Assembly (NCBI GenBank): GCA_001600455.1
Contig: BCKC01000004.1
Location: 496,001-560,000, forward strand
Reading direction: 5' to 3'
Length of the DNA: 64,000 nucleotides
DNA from: Endocalyx cinctus
Lineage: Eukaryota; Ascomycota; Sordariomycetes; Amphisphaeriales; Apiosporaceae
The notes below the pieces were generated by a model, which saw only the letters and a program-made list of their open reading frames with translations, was not told the DNA's origin and made no database searches. The position numbers and the translations under genes were made by a program. Below are positions 23,653-36,273 of the stretch, piece by piece. Numbering within the stretch: the stretch's first letter is position 1; every line of letters starts with the position of its first letter.

Positions 23653-25010
23653 AGACAAAATGAAGCCGAAGCTGCGACCAACGGCTAATATTTTTGGGAC
23701 ATTCATTTGTATATGATGAGTTGTAGTTGTTCATAAATGTTTTTTTTTTTTTTCGCAGTCAACATCTTGGTCGACTTTTCTTTTCTCCTTTATCAACTAC
23801 AACAAACTTCAGTTTATCTTGAATATTATGATCAGAGTCTCGTAAGTTTGGCACTATTGGGTTGGATGATATTTGACCTTAATATTATCCCAAATACAGA
23901 GACATGACCACATTTTCATACATAATAATTACGATATCTTTTTTCTATCCTATATTGTTGATCTTGGTAGCTTGTATACGTCACTACTGACGTACCCCTA
24001 TTTGACCTCACAAATTTAAAGTAACTACCCATAGACGCTGGTAGATATACTAGAGACGAGTAGGAACTCAACGAGGGGGAGGGACTAAATCTTCGGTATT
24101 GGTGGCTCGAGCAGGGGATAGAGCGATTGGAGAAATTCAGGTAATACAAAGCTCCTTAGCATCAGCTGTGATACATGACATTTATGGGGCTGTTAAGCCT
24201 TATCTAAAAGTAAGCTGACGGATGTTCACCGCTTTCTCATGGGAACACAAGAGGGCGGTACTACCAGGTTTGCACTAATTATCGTAACCTATGCAGCTAG
24301 GGTCGGGCTTCAATATGACCCCCGAAGAAACCTTTCGCTTGAGGGTACGATGAGGGTGAATATTGTTGATTCAATTACATTACAAGAAGCAATATCCTCC
24401 TGCTCAACAAAGTCCTAATTAGCTAAATTGTTATTCCCCGCCTTCGTGGTGCGAAAGAAAAAAAATAGGTATATCAGTTTGACGTCGTACCCATAAAGTG
24501 CCGGTAATATCAAAGCTCTCCTTTATTAATAAGTTCAAGTTCAGATCAACATGATTTTTTGATTTATGATACAGTGAATCATACGATTTAGAGGCTGGAA
24601 ATTAAGGATGTTCTCGAATATTTACCGGCTTAGGAACAAAGTATGTAATAACACAATAAGTGGTCAGTCAATAGAAAGAAAGTCGGTGTATCATTCGTGA
24701 ATCAGTTACATCTTCCGACGATAATAGTAAAGGTTACTTATGCTGTGCCTATACTACCTATTTAAATGAATATCGTCAGGATTGAATAGATCTCCTTGTT
24801 ACACTAAATATGGAGGGATTTAGCCTATAGATAAGTGCGAGGATCTCCTTTTACTTGACACTGTACAAATATATAATTATTACACAAGGAGGATTCAGGC
24901 AGGATCATGATGTATTACTTGAAGTTCCCCTCAACGTCCACGAGACGCCGTAAAAGATTGACAGTTCAAAGAGACGGAGTAGAAGAGGCATACAGTGAAG
25001 ATGAATAGAA

Positions 25011-25036
25011 AGAGAGAGAGAGAGAGAGAGAGAGAT
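25011..25036. repeat. (AG)n microsatellite
   Basis: About 13 AG units, directly upstream of a TATA-like element of the next gene. Confidence 0.85.
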
Positions 25037-25041
25037 AGAAT

Positions 25042-25048
25042 TATATAA
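25042..25048 (+). promoter_or_regulatory. TATA-like box of the 25216 gene
   Basis: TATATAA about 170 bp upstream of the start codon, just after the (AG)n run. Confidence 0.4.
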
Positions 25049-25215
25049 GTACCCAAGTCATCACAAGTTCAAATTACTTCCAACATCCCATCTACAGTAG
25101 TAACACCAAACATCTCAATATACCAATATTATAATTGGCAACTCTTCTTGTTACGAAACCTGATCTCTCTTATACTAAAAGCTCTTTTATAGCCTCCAAA
25201 TAAATTCTACCCAAA

Positions 25216-25636
25216 ATGAAGACCTTCACCCCCGCCACCGTCCTCGTTCTCGCTAGCCTCTACACCCTGGGAGCCCAAGCTGCGAGCTGTGTCCTCCAGG
25301 ACAACGCCGTCTATACCTACATCGTCAAGGCAAGCGGCGTGGCCGACGTTCCCGGCATCTGCGGAGGCCTCTGGGATAACATGAAACCGTTCGTCAACTG
25401 CGCCGGCCTGAGCAACACCGATTGCGGCGACGACGGAAGCGACGTGCAGAACCTCGTGTGGACCTTTGATGTCGGCTTAGGCTGTGATGGCGGTAGTGTT
25501 GAGTCTGCTTGGTGTAAGTCGTCCGAAAAGAATTTATTTTTAAGATAGAGTGGGTAAGTGGCGTGATAGCTGACACATTTAACTATCAATAGGGGAGGCT
25601 ACTAAGAACGAATTCGGCAGCATTGACTGCCCTTAA
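25216..25636 (+). CDS. Small secreted cysteine-containing protein (113 aa)
   Basis: Exons 25216-25513 and 25593-25636 give 113 residues. Residues 1-22 (MKTFTPATVLVLASLYTLGAQA) are a clear signal peptide. The mature chain has six cysteines (ASC, GIC, VNC, TDC, LGC, IDC) and ends at Cys-Pro. The phase-1 intron (GTAAGT...AATAG, 79 nt) is supported because splicing replaces a nonsense tail with WWEATKNEFGSIDCP, putting the sixth Cys at the end. The coding region is much richer in GC than its AT-rich surroundings. I recognise no named family; it looks like a fungal secreted small protein of unknown role. Confidence 0.83.
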
Positions 25637-26747
25637 AGAGTGTGCAAGACTAGCGGGATTAGATTTGACGAGGAAGATTGGCCATCCTGCCTTAGAAAGT
25701 TTCCCGATTTGGTACAATAAGACGTGGGACAATTTGCAACAGAAGATTTCTTGATTTCATTTAAATTTCCGATTGTTGCTTTACGTTATCTTTATATGGT
25801 CCAGGAGATCAGTGGGTTAAGATATGAAGTTATAAACTTTATGTACTCGATAGCAGTCTACCCCTATCCATTCTTTCTCATGCGTGCATCTTACCTATAT
25901 TGAGTCGTCTCTTAATTAGCGAAATGTACTATTATTAAGAAAGAAGAAAGTTGACAGTGTAAGATTTCTAGAACAAGTAATAACTATTTGACACTACTTT
26001 TGACATCAACACTAGAATGACTTTTACTGAAGTTTTGTTACTTGGTATGATAAATTAAGGCACATGACTTGCTCAATAATTATTCTCCATCAGATGACCA
26101 ATAATTTGAAATCTCGTACATGATCATAGGGTATATATTGGCGGAAAAGCAGAATATAATTAAGGCTTCTTGATTATGACACATTGAATAGAGTATTTAC
26201 ATTCAAGATCTAAAATTATATGTTCAGTAGCTAGTATGATGACATCCATTCTTTATTAACTCAACAATTCATCGATATTCATAAGCTACGATTATGCCAT
26301 TCAGTGAATATGAAGTCACAAGGCAGATCTAGTACATTTAATTGAGGCAGTTGCAGCATTACCTTATTGTTAGATATTGGACGATTTTTTAATCTACCAA
26401 TCATAGTGGACCGTGGTATCATGGATAATGGCGGTGTTCATTCAAGTTGCTAACTTATCATGAACGTATTGTGGTTAATGTTAACCATTGTTATCAAGTA
26501 TGCCATTGTTCTGTAGGTACACGAATTGAACAATGTAATCTATAGACCACACAAAATGCATAAATAGAACAGGAGTCCCTTTCCTGAGTGTTATCAATTC
26601 TTCTCCAGATCATCTTCCCTGAACAACTCAACTATACTTCAGAACAAATTTCACCTTGACGCTTTCATTTCTCTGCCTAGTTAAGCACTGCTCCACCTTT
26701 CTACTCATATACGCTTTTCTTAGCATCACACAAGATATTAATTCGAC
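25637..26747. other. AT-rich intergenic stretch
   Basis: About 1.1 kb with no open frame of note. The last 200 bp (TATA-like CATAAATA near 26559 and a CT-rich leader) probably hold the promoter and 5' UTR of the next gene. Confidence 0.5.
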
Positions 26748-27512
26748 ATGTCTTCCGTCGCCGCGACTATCACAAACAGTGCGCTTCCCTCTATTGAATT
26801 TGTCACCTACCAGGGCAAGTTGAGAGGTGAAGACTATGTAAAAATCTTCGACACTAGCGCTGACAGCATCTGGATCATTCTACATAAAGATACCTCAATG
26901 CCGACCCCGACTCGAAACTGGACTATATGCCTCCAGAGCAAGGCAGATGACATGCTGCTCTTATACCCTGTCATCTCCGAGGATGGTCGAAAGATACAAA
27001 TTCAGTGCAAGGGAGTCACATCAAATGTCCCCGTCCCCGGCCGAAAGGCGTCATACTCATGGATTCCGGCTGTCTCTCACCAATCATACGGCCGTATGTT
27101 TCTCCCCAATATGACCATTGGCAAGATCCTCCGGATTATTGAAGCCTCCAATCTCAGCCAATATGCTTTGACGGAGACCACTTCTCGAGGTAAGAAATTA
27201 AATCTAATATGAGTTAGATTATATCAAGATACTGATTCTGTTCTCTATTCAGGTGGACGCTTTTGGCTCTGCGTTGTCCTTTTCCTGCTCCAGCAATACG
27301 TTAAGGAGCCGGCCAAGCGAGATTTCCTTTCCTCGCTTTCTCTCAAGAAGCTCCGCTTCTGTCAAGGTGCGAAGTCCACGGAGGACACTCCGATCAAGGA
27401 GGGGATCTTCGACCGCAAATCTCTCGACTCCGCTGGCCGAGCTGCATTAGAAGCTTGCGAAAAGGAACTCCACAAGTTAGACGTGATAGAAGAGACCTTG
27501 GGAGGTCTATAA
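26748..27512 (+). CDS. DUF7770-like fungal protein
   Basis: Exons 26748-27189 and 27253-27512 give 233 residues, with a clean GTAAGA...TTCAG intron. There is no signal peptide, so it is likely cytosolic. The order of features resembles the fungal DUF7770 family as I remember it: an N-terminal sheet with WIILHKDTS, a TIGKILRIIEASNLSQYALT segment, then GRFWLCVVLFLLQQY just after the splice junction, and a charged C-terminal helix. Family naming is from pattern memory only and should be treated as tentative. No enzymatic motif is visible. It lies alone between AT-rich spacers. Confidence 0.75.
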
Positions 27513-28033
27513 GATGGTGCTACCGGCTACCTTTGTTGCAAGAGCTACTAGCACAATGGGAACGTAGCTTAGGTGTGACGGAGAAGTAGAACGGAGTGGG
27601 GCCTTGTTTCGGAGTTGTAAAATCAAGGGGTGGAAGCAATCTCACCAACCCGGTCTGAGAGATTGACCAATCCTGTAGATAGATGCTACAGCTCCGAGGG
27701 CATTATAAATAGGGCGCTGAGCTCGCTTTCGAATCATAGAAGTAGATAGTTTCTTAAGTCCTAATTCTAAGAAATATTTACATAGAACACTTTATATAAT
27801 TGCCAAGCTCCCAAACCTCCTCCATAAGCTCTAAAACTCTCATATTAGGGTATAACCACATAGCTTCAGTAAAATACTAGAGAAGCTTACTCGAATGGCA
27901 TCTTCAATTTATATACCATTCTAAACTCGAATTTGTGACTTGTCTACAGGGAAACTTGTGAATGGTTATATGTTTGAAAAACTTTTCAACCCTCTCATAG
28001 TTACAGTAACTACTATGATCATTCCGATAACCT

Positions 28034-28063
28034 ATTACAATTACAATTACAATTACAATTACA
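28034..28063. repeat. (TTACAA)n tandem repeat
   Basis: About five copies of a 6-bp unit, TTACAA. Confidence 0.85.
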
Positions 28064-29539
28064 TTGACGTTCTTGTCAGAAAATCGTGCATGGAGAGAAC
28101 AGTAGAATTACTCTTAGATAACGTCTGTTTATGGTAATTAAGATATAAAGGTGCCAAATGTTCAAAATAATTCCAAACTACATATACATAATTTATATTA
28201 ATAATATACTCTATACATATATATTATAATTATAACAACACAATTCGTCTACTATTAGATGCAATATTTGGAGGATTTGTCCACTACCCTGCCACCGTAC
28301 ACACTAAATAGTCTACAAGTACTTATCAACAACAACAAATTTCTTCGACAGGTAATCATTTAAGTATTATCGTGGCGTGTAATTAATTACGTTACCTAAC
28401 TCTGTACGGTATATTCCGTAAGTGCTGGTTAACTTGCTTGATAAGTAGTTGGACACTTTTGAGACACCACAGAATTGAAGATGAATTGAATTGCTATCTT
28501 GTCAAATAAAAGTACTTTTCAACTCCGAATCCTCTTCCCTAAATGCTTTGGTATACTACTATGTAGAAGCAGAGAGCCAAGGCTAAGAAAGTGGGTAATG
28601 CAGAATGGTAACCGCTCATCCACATCACGAAAAGACTTTTCCTGCTCTTTAGATTAATTTATCATGAGCGGCCAAAAGAAGAAAGAAAAAAAAAAAAAAA
28701 AGACGAGAAGGGGAGAAGAAAAAATCTGCCGGTCATTTGCCGACTATTTCCTACTAGCCATGGGTTGCTGGGTAATGGTAAAATCATCCCCACGCGATGC
28801 TAACCCAACCGGGAGGGACAACTCCGCAAGCCAAGAGGGTCCACGATGCGGAGACCCCGGGCAGCCCCAACGTAAGATTTCCCCAACTTCATTTCTCTTT
28901 GCACACTATTCTCGTTTCTTCCCCGCTATAATTTTTCATGTTGCATTATCACACCGCTAGCATTTATTTTTATTAGTACGGAAAGGAAAAGAATACCACA
29001 TGGTAGGTAATAGAATGCGGAGTAGGTTACCCCAGAAAGGTGAAGTAAATTAACCTGGCCTAGTATGCTTGATGTTTGGACTTACTTCAGCGCAAGCAGA
29101 GACCTTGTTTCTACGTGCGTAGAGTAGAATAGTTGTAGTAGCCTATTCAGTCCTCTGAAACTCATACTGATTTTTATAAGACCCCATAGCTTCGATGAAT
29201 ACGTTGCTTCCCTCAATATCAAGGACTGAAATTTGAGAAATTGGAAAAAAAACTTCTTTTAATACCGAATCGTATGTGGACCGAAGGCACAGCTCAGCTG
29301 ATTTACAATTCGGGCCGCAAAGGAAGCTAAGGCTTGGAAAAGAGGTTAATTCCGTGCTGGGTGGCTCAACTTTAAGCTGAGTAATATAGTTATAAGACAA
29401 GATGAAGAAAAGTTGCAGTGGGTATGAAGAGGGGATAATCTTCTTTTGGACTCTTGGTATTGTGAGTGTGGGACTGTAAAAGGGTTTTCATGTCATCATA
29501 ACTTACTCCAAATCGGACGATATACTCAATTGATTTCAA

Positions 29540-29545
29540 CCCCGC
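29540..29545 (-). promoter_or_regulatory. Candidate CreA site
   Basis: CCCCGC (GCGGGG on the minus strand) matches the SYGGRG consensus of the fungal carbon catabolite repressor CreA/Cre1. It lies about 375 bp upstream of the beta-glucosidase start. Such short matches occur by chance, so only location and gene type support it. Confidence 0.3.
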
Positions 29546-29666
29546 AACTAGATCTGTTCAAGATTTTGGGGTGAAGTTATTGAAATGAATTCAACTGTCT
29601 TTGACAATCATGCGCGCTCACCCATGCCGGCCAATGTGCAGGGGCAATGGGTCATCTCAAATACGC

Positions 29667-29672
29667 CCCCGC
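29667..29672 (-). promoter_or_regulatory. Candidate CreA site
   Basis: A second CCCCGC match to SYGGRG, about 245 bp upstream of the beta-glucosidase start. Two sites in one promoter make glucose repression of this gene plausible but not shown. Confidence 0.3.
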
Positions 29673-29805
29673 AAGTTATGACCTGGGTCCCAAAGGCTTG
29701 GTAAAATGGGAGGAGCTTTGTTCCTGTCCCGAAATTGTGCCGACGTCCAGAGTCAGGTATAGCCAGCATCGGACAACAAATCGCTCTCCTAAAGAAATGG
29801 AGAAG

Positions 29806-29814
29806 TATATATAA
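29806..29814 (+). promoter_or_regulatory. TATA box of the beta-glucosidase gene
   Basis: TATATATAA about 105 bp upstream of the chosen start codon at 29917. Confidence 0.5.
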
Positions 29815-29916
29815 GCACGTCACTGCCATTCTCCTCGGCGCCAGGTTCTCGCGAGCTTGGCTTTGGCGGTTTATTCCCCTAAGACTATCGAGATTGTTCG
29901 TTCGGAACTAGGTACG

Positions 29917-32879
29917 ATGCGCTCGTGTTCGCAACTAATCCACACCCTGGGGTGGCTCTCCCTATTCAGCAACGGTGCGTTCGCACAGAGCGGGGATGAT
30001 GTTATCACCAGCGACACGTTCTTCTATGGGCAATCCGAGCCTGTATATCCCTCGCGTAAGTTCTCATCAGCTTAGAGATAGAGTCGAGCGTAGTGAGCCC
30101 ACTAACGTACTTTGAAAGCCGAGATACCCGAAAACGAGAGGTGGCTGGATGCTGTAACCAAAGCGAAGAACTTAATAAGCCAGCTGACACTGGAAGAAAA
30201 GGTACAGTAGCACCCTTATATTCGCACACAACAATCGTTAATGTTAGCTAACTGCCCCAGGTTAACTTGACAAGTGGCGTCACCTCCTCAACGGGGTGCA
30301 GCGGCTTCATCGCTAGTATCCCTCGAGTTGGATTCCCAGGCCTATGTCTAAATGATGCCGGGAACGGTGTTAGGGGTACCGTTTATGTTACGGGTTGGCC
30401 CAGTGGTATACACGCCGGTGCTAGGTAAGTGGAGCAAGAGAGCAATCAAGCGAGCCGCAACGATTCGCTAGGAGATGTACTAACCATTTAATGGTTTACC
30501 TTTAGCTGGAATAAGCAACTCACATACCAGAGGGCATATTACATGGGCAGAGAGGCGAAAACCAAAGGTGTCAACATTTTGCTCGGGCCAATGATTGGCC
30601 CAGTCGGAAGGGTTGTTCAAGGTGGACGGAACTGGGAAGGTATAACAGAAACTTAGCTCGCCGCGTCGTTTGTGCAAGGTTTAGTATATGTGAGAAGCTA
30701 ATATTAATTGATGTAGGCTTCTCCATCGACCCCTACCTTTCCGGTTCCCTGGTATACGAGACCGTGTCCGGAATTCAAGATGCAGGCGTGACGGCATGCG
30801 CAAAGGTATTTACGCACATCCGCGTCGCGAAATGGGTGAATATACTGACAGATCATTCTCAATACTAGCACTTCATTGGCCAAGAACAAGAGACCCACCG
30901 GCTGCCAACGACTTCCGACCCCGTTGTTGCGAGCATATCTTCAAATATCGACGATAAAGCCATGCACGAGTTGTACTTGTGGTTAGTAGTTAATCGAAAA
31001 AGTCTTCTGAGTTACTCAGTCTAATAAGAAAATGTTGTCGTTAGGCCATTCTACAACGCCGTAAAAGCCGGAACTGGAGCTGTCATGGCTTCGTATAACC
31101 GAATCAACAACTCGTACGCGACCCAAAACAGCAAATCTCAAAATGGACTTCTAAAGGGGGAGCTTGGCTTCCAAGTAAGTGAAATGATCGTATGGTTATT
31201 CTTAAGATAGAAACATGGGGCGTTAACAGAAATAGGGATTTATTATGTCGGATTGGGGTGCTCAACAATCTGGGCTCGCCTCCACCTTGGCTGGTCTGGA
31301 CATGGCCATGCCAAACGGGGAAGGAACATGGGAAGGCAACCTCACGCTTTCAGTCACCAACGGGTCTGTGTCAGAAACCCGAGTGGATGATATGGCCACT
31401 AGGTAAGTGTCGCTGTAAATTCCTGAAATCGTCTTCAAGCAGAGACTTACGGTCGGCAGAATCTTGGCCACATGGTACCAAATGAAACAAGACGAATCGG
31501 ATTTTCCCACTCCCGGAATCGGGATGCCGGCCGACCTCACGGTACCTCACGAGATTATAGATGCTCGAAACGTAAGTGCTAAGCCCACTGTTTTCGATGG
31601 GGCTGTGGAGGGACACGTTCTCGTTAAGAACGCCAACGGCGCTCTGCCACTGGATTCATCCAAGATGAAGTTAATTTCTTTATTCGGATACTCGGCGAAA
31701 GCACCAAACAGAATGAACCCCGATGGATCTTCTTCCGGCTTGACGTTCGTACCATGGTCCCTGGGAGTCGAATCAGCGAATGCAACCGAGTATAATGCCG
31801 CATTCCTCGGAAACCTCAGCATTCACGCGTCTCCCATCGCACCAAACGGTACTTTGGTATCAGGCGGAGGCTCCGGTTCAACAGCGCAGAGTCTGATCAG
31901 CTCTCCATATGATGCGTTAGTGGCCCAATGCCAGGAAGACGGAACCGCCATGTTCTGGGATTTCGAGTCTGGTAGCCCTCAGGTAGTTCCTACTTCGGAC
32001 GCTTGCATAGTCGTAGGGAACGTCTGGGCTGGAGAGGGTTACGACCGACCGAGTTTGCGCGATGATTTCACCGACGAGTTGATCGAGAATGTCGCAAGCC
32101 TGTGCGCCAACACCATAGTTGTCTTCCATAATGCAGGCACTCGTTTAGTAGACACCTTCATCGATCACCCTAACGTCACCGCCGTCATTTTTGCTCACTT
32201 GCCCGGACAGGATAGCGGCAAGGCATTAGTCTCCATACTCTATGGCAAGTCAAATCCTTCCGGTCGCCTGCCATACACGGTGGCTCGAAATGAATCAGAC
32301 TACGGTAGGGTGGCCAAGCCGGACTTGATTCTGGCACCTAACAAGTTCGAGCTTTTTCCACAGAGCAACTTTTCAGAGGGAACTATTTTGGATTATCGTC
32401 ATTTCGATACTCAGGGGATTGAACCCCGTTACGAGTTTGGCTTCGGGCTGAGCTACACGACTTTTAACTATTCCAACTTGTCGATATCCAAGGCTGGCTG
32501 CGCCAAGGCTGAAGACGGTGGCAGTTGTAGCCCTACTCCGACTGGCGAAGTGATCGAGGGTGGAAAATCAGACCTGTGGGATGTCGTGGCAACCGTGCGA
32601 GCGGATATCACCAACACCGGTAGCATGGACGGCAAAGAAGTGGCACAGTTATACATCGCTATCCCTGGCGACGGTGGCTCAGTAAGGCAATTACGGGGAT
32701 TTGAGAAGCCTTTCATCACCGTGGGAGAGACTGTGACGGTCGAATTCCAGCTTACGAGAAGAGACGTGAGCGCTTGGGATATAGTGGCTCAGGAATGGAC
32801 GATACAGAGTGGGGAGTATGAGGTCTTGGTTGGCAGGAGTAGTAGAGATTTACCACTCTCTGAAAGTATGGTCATATAG
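29917..32879 (+). CDS. Secreted GH3 beta-glucosidase
   Basis: Nine exons (29917-30055, 30119-30201, 30261-30424, 30506-30639, 30717-30805, 30869-30981, 31045-31174, 31236-31402, 31460-32879) give 812 residues, with every junction in frame. The start at 29917 is chosen because the signal peptide (about 23 residues, ending GAFAQ) begins there; an in-frame Met 20 codons upstream would bury it. GH3 landmarks: [39 protein letters not shown], and the nucleophile Asp in GFIMSDWGA (D290). Then come the alpha/beta sandwich domain ([20 protein letters not shown]) and a C-terminal Fn3-like domain ([22 protein letters not shown]). It should release glucose from cellobiose and other beta-glucosides outside the cell. 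Two candidate CreA sites precede it. Confidence 0.95.
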
Positions 32880-33427
32880 ACAATAAGCTAATATAGATTT
32901 TAATGTTTCTTTTATCCCCAAAAATTTGTCTCGAAAAGAAGATTATGCCTGAAGTGATGAGGAGGTGGTATATACTTAGGAATTGTTACTTCACCGCATT
33001 GATGAATTGATTGATTGATATTCTGTTTATTTGTATATATTTAATTTGTATATATTTCGAGTGAATGCATATCAGTGCTATTCCACCACACTGATTTAAG
33101 TTAGTACCTAATCAGCTAAGGGAGCCTAATTTCTTCAATCGATAGACCTGTGGCTAGTGAGACAATGACGCCACGGCTCTATTTGATTTTGTAGCTACAG
33201 TGCGTTAGTTACAGATATTCTAATTAATCAATACCTAATCACGTCCCTAAGCCGCCTCCTCTATTTATTACGTTACCTCTGATTATAATCAAGTCCAGGC
33301 TACAACTCTCATAAAAAGTATCAACCCAATAACCTATTTGTTGACTGGGTGGGCTTATTTGAGTGTTTGTTCGCCTCAATCTCTTTTTTTTTCTTGTTTC
33401 CTTTTTCTTCTCTTTACTTTGCCCGTC
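32880..33427. other. Intergenic region between GH3 gene and VPS35
   Basis: About 550 bp, AT-rich, ending in a long CT-rich leader (TTTTTTTTCTTG...) just before the VPS35 start. No gene seen. Confidence 0.5.
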
Positions 33428-36273
33428 ATGTCAGCTACACCCGCATTGCCGGAGGACCAAGCACGATTGCTAGAGGAAGCTCTGATAGCAGTGCGCCAAC
33501 AAACGGCGTTGATGCGCAAATGTCTCGACACTCCAGGCAAGCTCATGGATGCGCTTAAATGCTGGTAAGGTTATTTCGATATCAATTGGATAAAGTAACG
33601 ACTAATTATGAATGCGATACAATATGATATAGCTCAACGTTGGTGGCAGAGCTGCGTACGAGTACGTTAGGTCCAAAACAATATTACGAATTATATATGT
33701 CCGTATTCGATGCCTTGCGATACCTATCTGTCCATTTACGAGAGAACCATCCTCACAACCACCTCGCCGACCTCTATGAACTTGTTCAGTATGCTGGCAA
33801 CATCGTTCCTCGATTATATCTCATGATAACTGTTGGCACCGCGTACATGTCCGTTCCCGAAGCACCGGTAAAAGAATTGATGAAAGATATGATGGATATG
33901 AGCCGCGGTGTGCAACATCCTATTCGAGGTTTATTCTTGCGCTATTATCTGTCTGGGCAAGTTAGGGATTACTTGCCCAATGGCCAGGGCGACGGACCCG
34001 AAGGCAATATTCAAGACTCCATCAACTTCATTCTAACTAACTTTGTTGAGATGAACAAGTTATGGGTACGGCTGCAGCACCAAGGACACTCTAGGGAAAG
34101 AGAACAGCGAACCAAAGAGCGCAAAGAACTACAACTTCTTGTCGGTAGCAATATTGTCCGCCTCAGCCAACTGGTCGATCTCGAAGCGTATAGTAATGGC
34201 ATTTTGGGACCTTTACTTGAACAAGTCGTACAATGTCGAGATGTTTTGGCTCAAGAATATCTCCTCGAGATCATCACCCAAGTCTTCCCGGACGAATTTC
34301 ACCTACATACCCTGGACCAATTCCTCGCTGCCGTATCGCGATTAAACCCGCACGTTAACGTCAAAGCGATCGTAATTGGCTTGATGGACCGGTTATCCGC
34401 GTATGCTGAGCGAGAAGGCCAAGCGGATTCATCTGAAGATCGAGCAAAACTGGAGGAAACAGCATTAGCGAAGTTACTTGAGAAAGTTAGTCTTGGCAAG
34501 GAGCAGCAGGAATCGAAATCAGAACCTAGCGATACACCCGAAGATCCCAACGGAAGCGCCCAAAATGGAGAGTCTGCTGAGGAGACCGCGACCAGCCCAG
34601 CCGAAGCTGAGGCTACTCCGTCGGTAGCAGACACGGAAACGACTGCTGTTGATGGAGAAAAAGAAGCAGAGCCCAAGAAAGAGCGCGGCATCCCTGAAAA
34701 CGTTAAGCTTTACGAAATCTTTTTCGAGCAAGTCAACAACCTAGTGAATGTACAGCACTTACCGATCCAAGACACAATTGCACTACTGGTCTCATTGACG
34801 AATTTGGCCCTCAACATATACCCCGATCGACTCGATTATGTTGATCAGATCCTAGAGTATGCTCATCACAAGGTCAGGGAACACGCCAATAGTGCAGACC
34901 TACATTCTCCCCCGGCACAGCACAGTCTCCTGGCTCTCCTTCAGGCCCCTCTGAAGAGATACTCTTCGCTATTTACAGCTCTATCTCTCCCAACCTATGT
35001 ACCTCTACTCCAGTCGCAGACGTACCCGACTAGAAGAGCTGTAGCCGGTGAGGTGGCCAGGAACTTGTTACGGAATCAGATTCCTATAACTACCACTAAT
35101 CAATTAGAAAGTACCCTCCAAATTCTTAAAGTGCTCATAAAGGAAGGATCGCAACCACCTGCTGGTTACCCCGGCGGGCCACAACGAAGGCCGATGGAGA
35201 CAGATGAGACTATGGAAGAACAAGGGTGGCTGGCCAGGATTGTCCATCTGCTCAAAGGTGCCGATAACGACACCCAGTTTAGACTTCTTCAGATGGCTCG
35301 CACGGCTTTCGCGGAAGGTAACGAGAGAATCCGGACGACCACGCCCCCACTTATCACCGCTGGTATGAAACTTGCTCGTCGATTCAAGGCTAGGGAACAT
35401 TACGATGATAATTGGGAAACTCAATTAAGTGCGCTGTTCAAGTTTATGCACTCCGCCATTTCAGCTCTATACGCTAGAGTCAACGGCCCTGGTGCGACCG
35501 AGCTTTCGCTTCGTCTTTTCTGTTCGTGCGGTCAGACGGCGGATATGGTAGGCTTCGAAGAAGTGGCATACGAATTCTTCGCTCAGGCGTTTACGGTATA
35601 CGAAGAAGCAGTATCAGACTCCAAGGCGCAATTCCAAGCGGTCTGCGTAGTCGCCAGTGCACTCCACCAGACGAGGAATTTCGGCAAGGAGAACTACGAT
35701 ACGCTGATTACAAAATGCGCCCTCCACGGTAGCAAGCTTCTTCGGAAACCAGACCAGTGTCGAGCGGTATACTTGGCAAGTCATCTTTGGTGGGCGACAC
35801 CGATTGTTGCTACGGAAGAGTCTGACGAGGGGGTAAGTTTTAAGAGAAATTTGACGTCTATTGATTGTTATGTTTTTGTTCTTGGACAATGCTAACATTA
35901 CGTTGTATAGTTATACCGCGACGGAAAACGCGTGCTTGAATGTCTGCAGCGTGCACTTCGAGTTGCGGACTCTTGCATGGAACAGGCTACTTCAATCGAG
36001 TTGTTTGTAGAGATTCTGGACCGCTATGTATATTATTTCGACCAAGCAAATGAATCGGTACGATCACCGTATGAGCAAAGTGGCATCAAAACTAACAGGG
36101 AACAGGTCACGACTAAATATATTAACGGATTGATCGAATTAATTCATTCAAACCTCGCGACGAATCAACAAGATTCTGCGAACGTTGAAAGCAGCAAGAA
36201 GCATTTCAAGCATACACTTGAAAACATTGCGAGTAGACAGTACGAAGGTGTAATTTTGCATCCACAAAAGTAA
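33428..36273 (+). CDS. VPS35: Retromer cargo-recognition subunit Vps35
   Basis: Exons 33428-33564, 33633-35832 and 35911-36273 give 899 residues, normal for fungal Vps35. The hallmark PRLYLM, which binds Vps26, is at residues 105-110 within [20 protein letters not shown]. The N-terminus ([21 protein letters not shown]) and the [26 protein letters not shown] segment across intron 1 are typical. The rest is alpha-solenoid. Residues about 340-397 form an acidic, Glu/Ala/Ser-rich disordered insertion between helical repeats. The protein is the scaffold of retromer, which returns sorting receptors from endosomes to the Golgi. The start at 33428 is the first Met that gives this N-terminus; the longer hydrophobic frame upstream is a CT-rich leader artefact. 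Confidence 0.97.

Larger units (their letters stand above)
23653..25215. other. AT-rich intergenic stretch
   Basis: About 1.6 kb between two small secreted protein genes. It has T-runs near 23740 and the GA repeat listed separately; no gene supported. Confidence 0.5.
27513..29916. other. AT-rich intergenic region upstream of the beta-glucosidase
   Basis: About 2.4 kb. It contains an (ATTACA)n repeat, A-runs near 28684 and a GC-richer patch (about 28780-28870) in a short open frame without recognisable motif. The final 400 bp hold the promoter of the GH3 gene. Confidence 0.5.

Noticed and set aside
28664..28960. 98-codon frame beginning with a poly-Lys run
   Set aside because: The Lys run is a coded A-tract and the rest has no recognisable motif.
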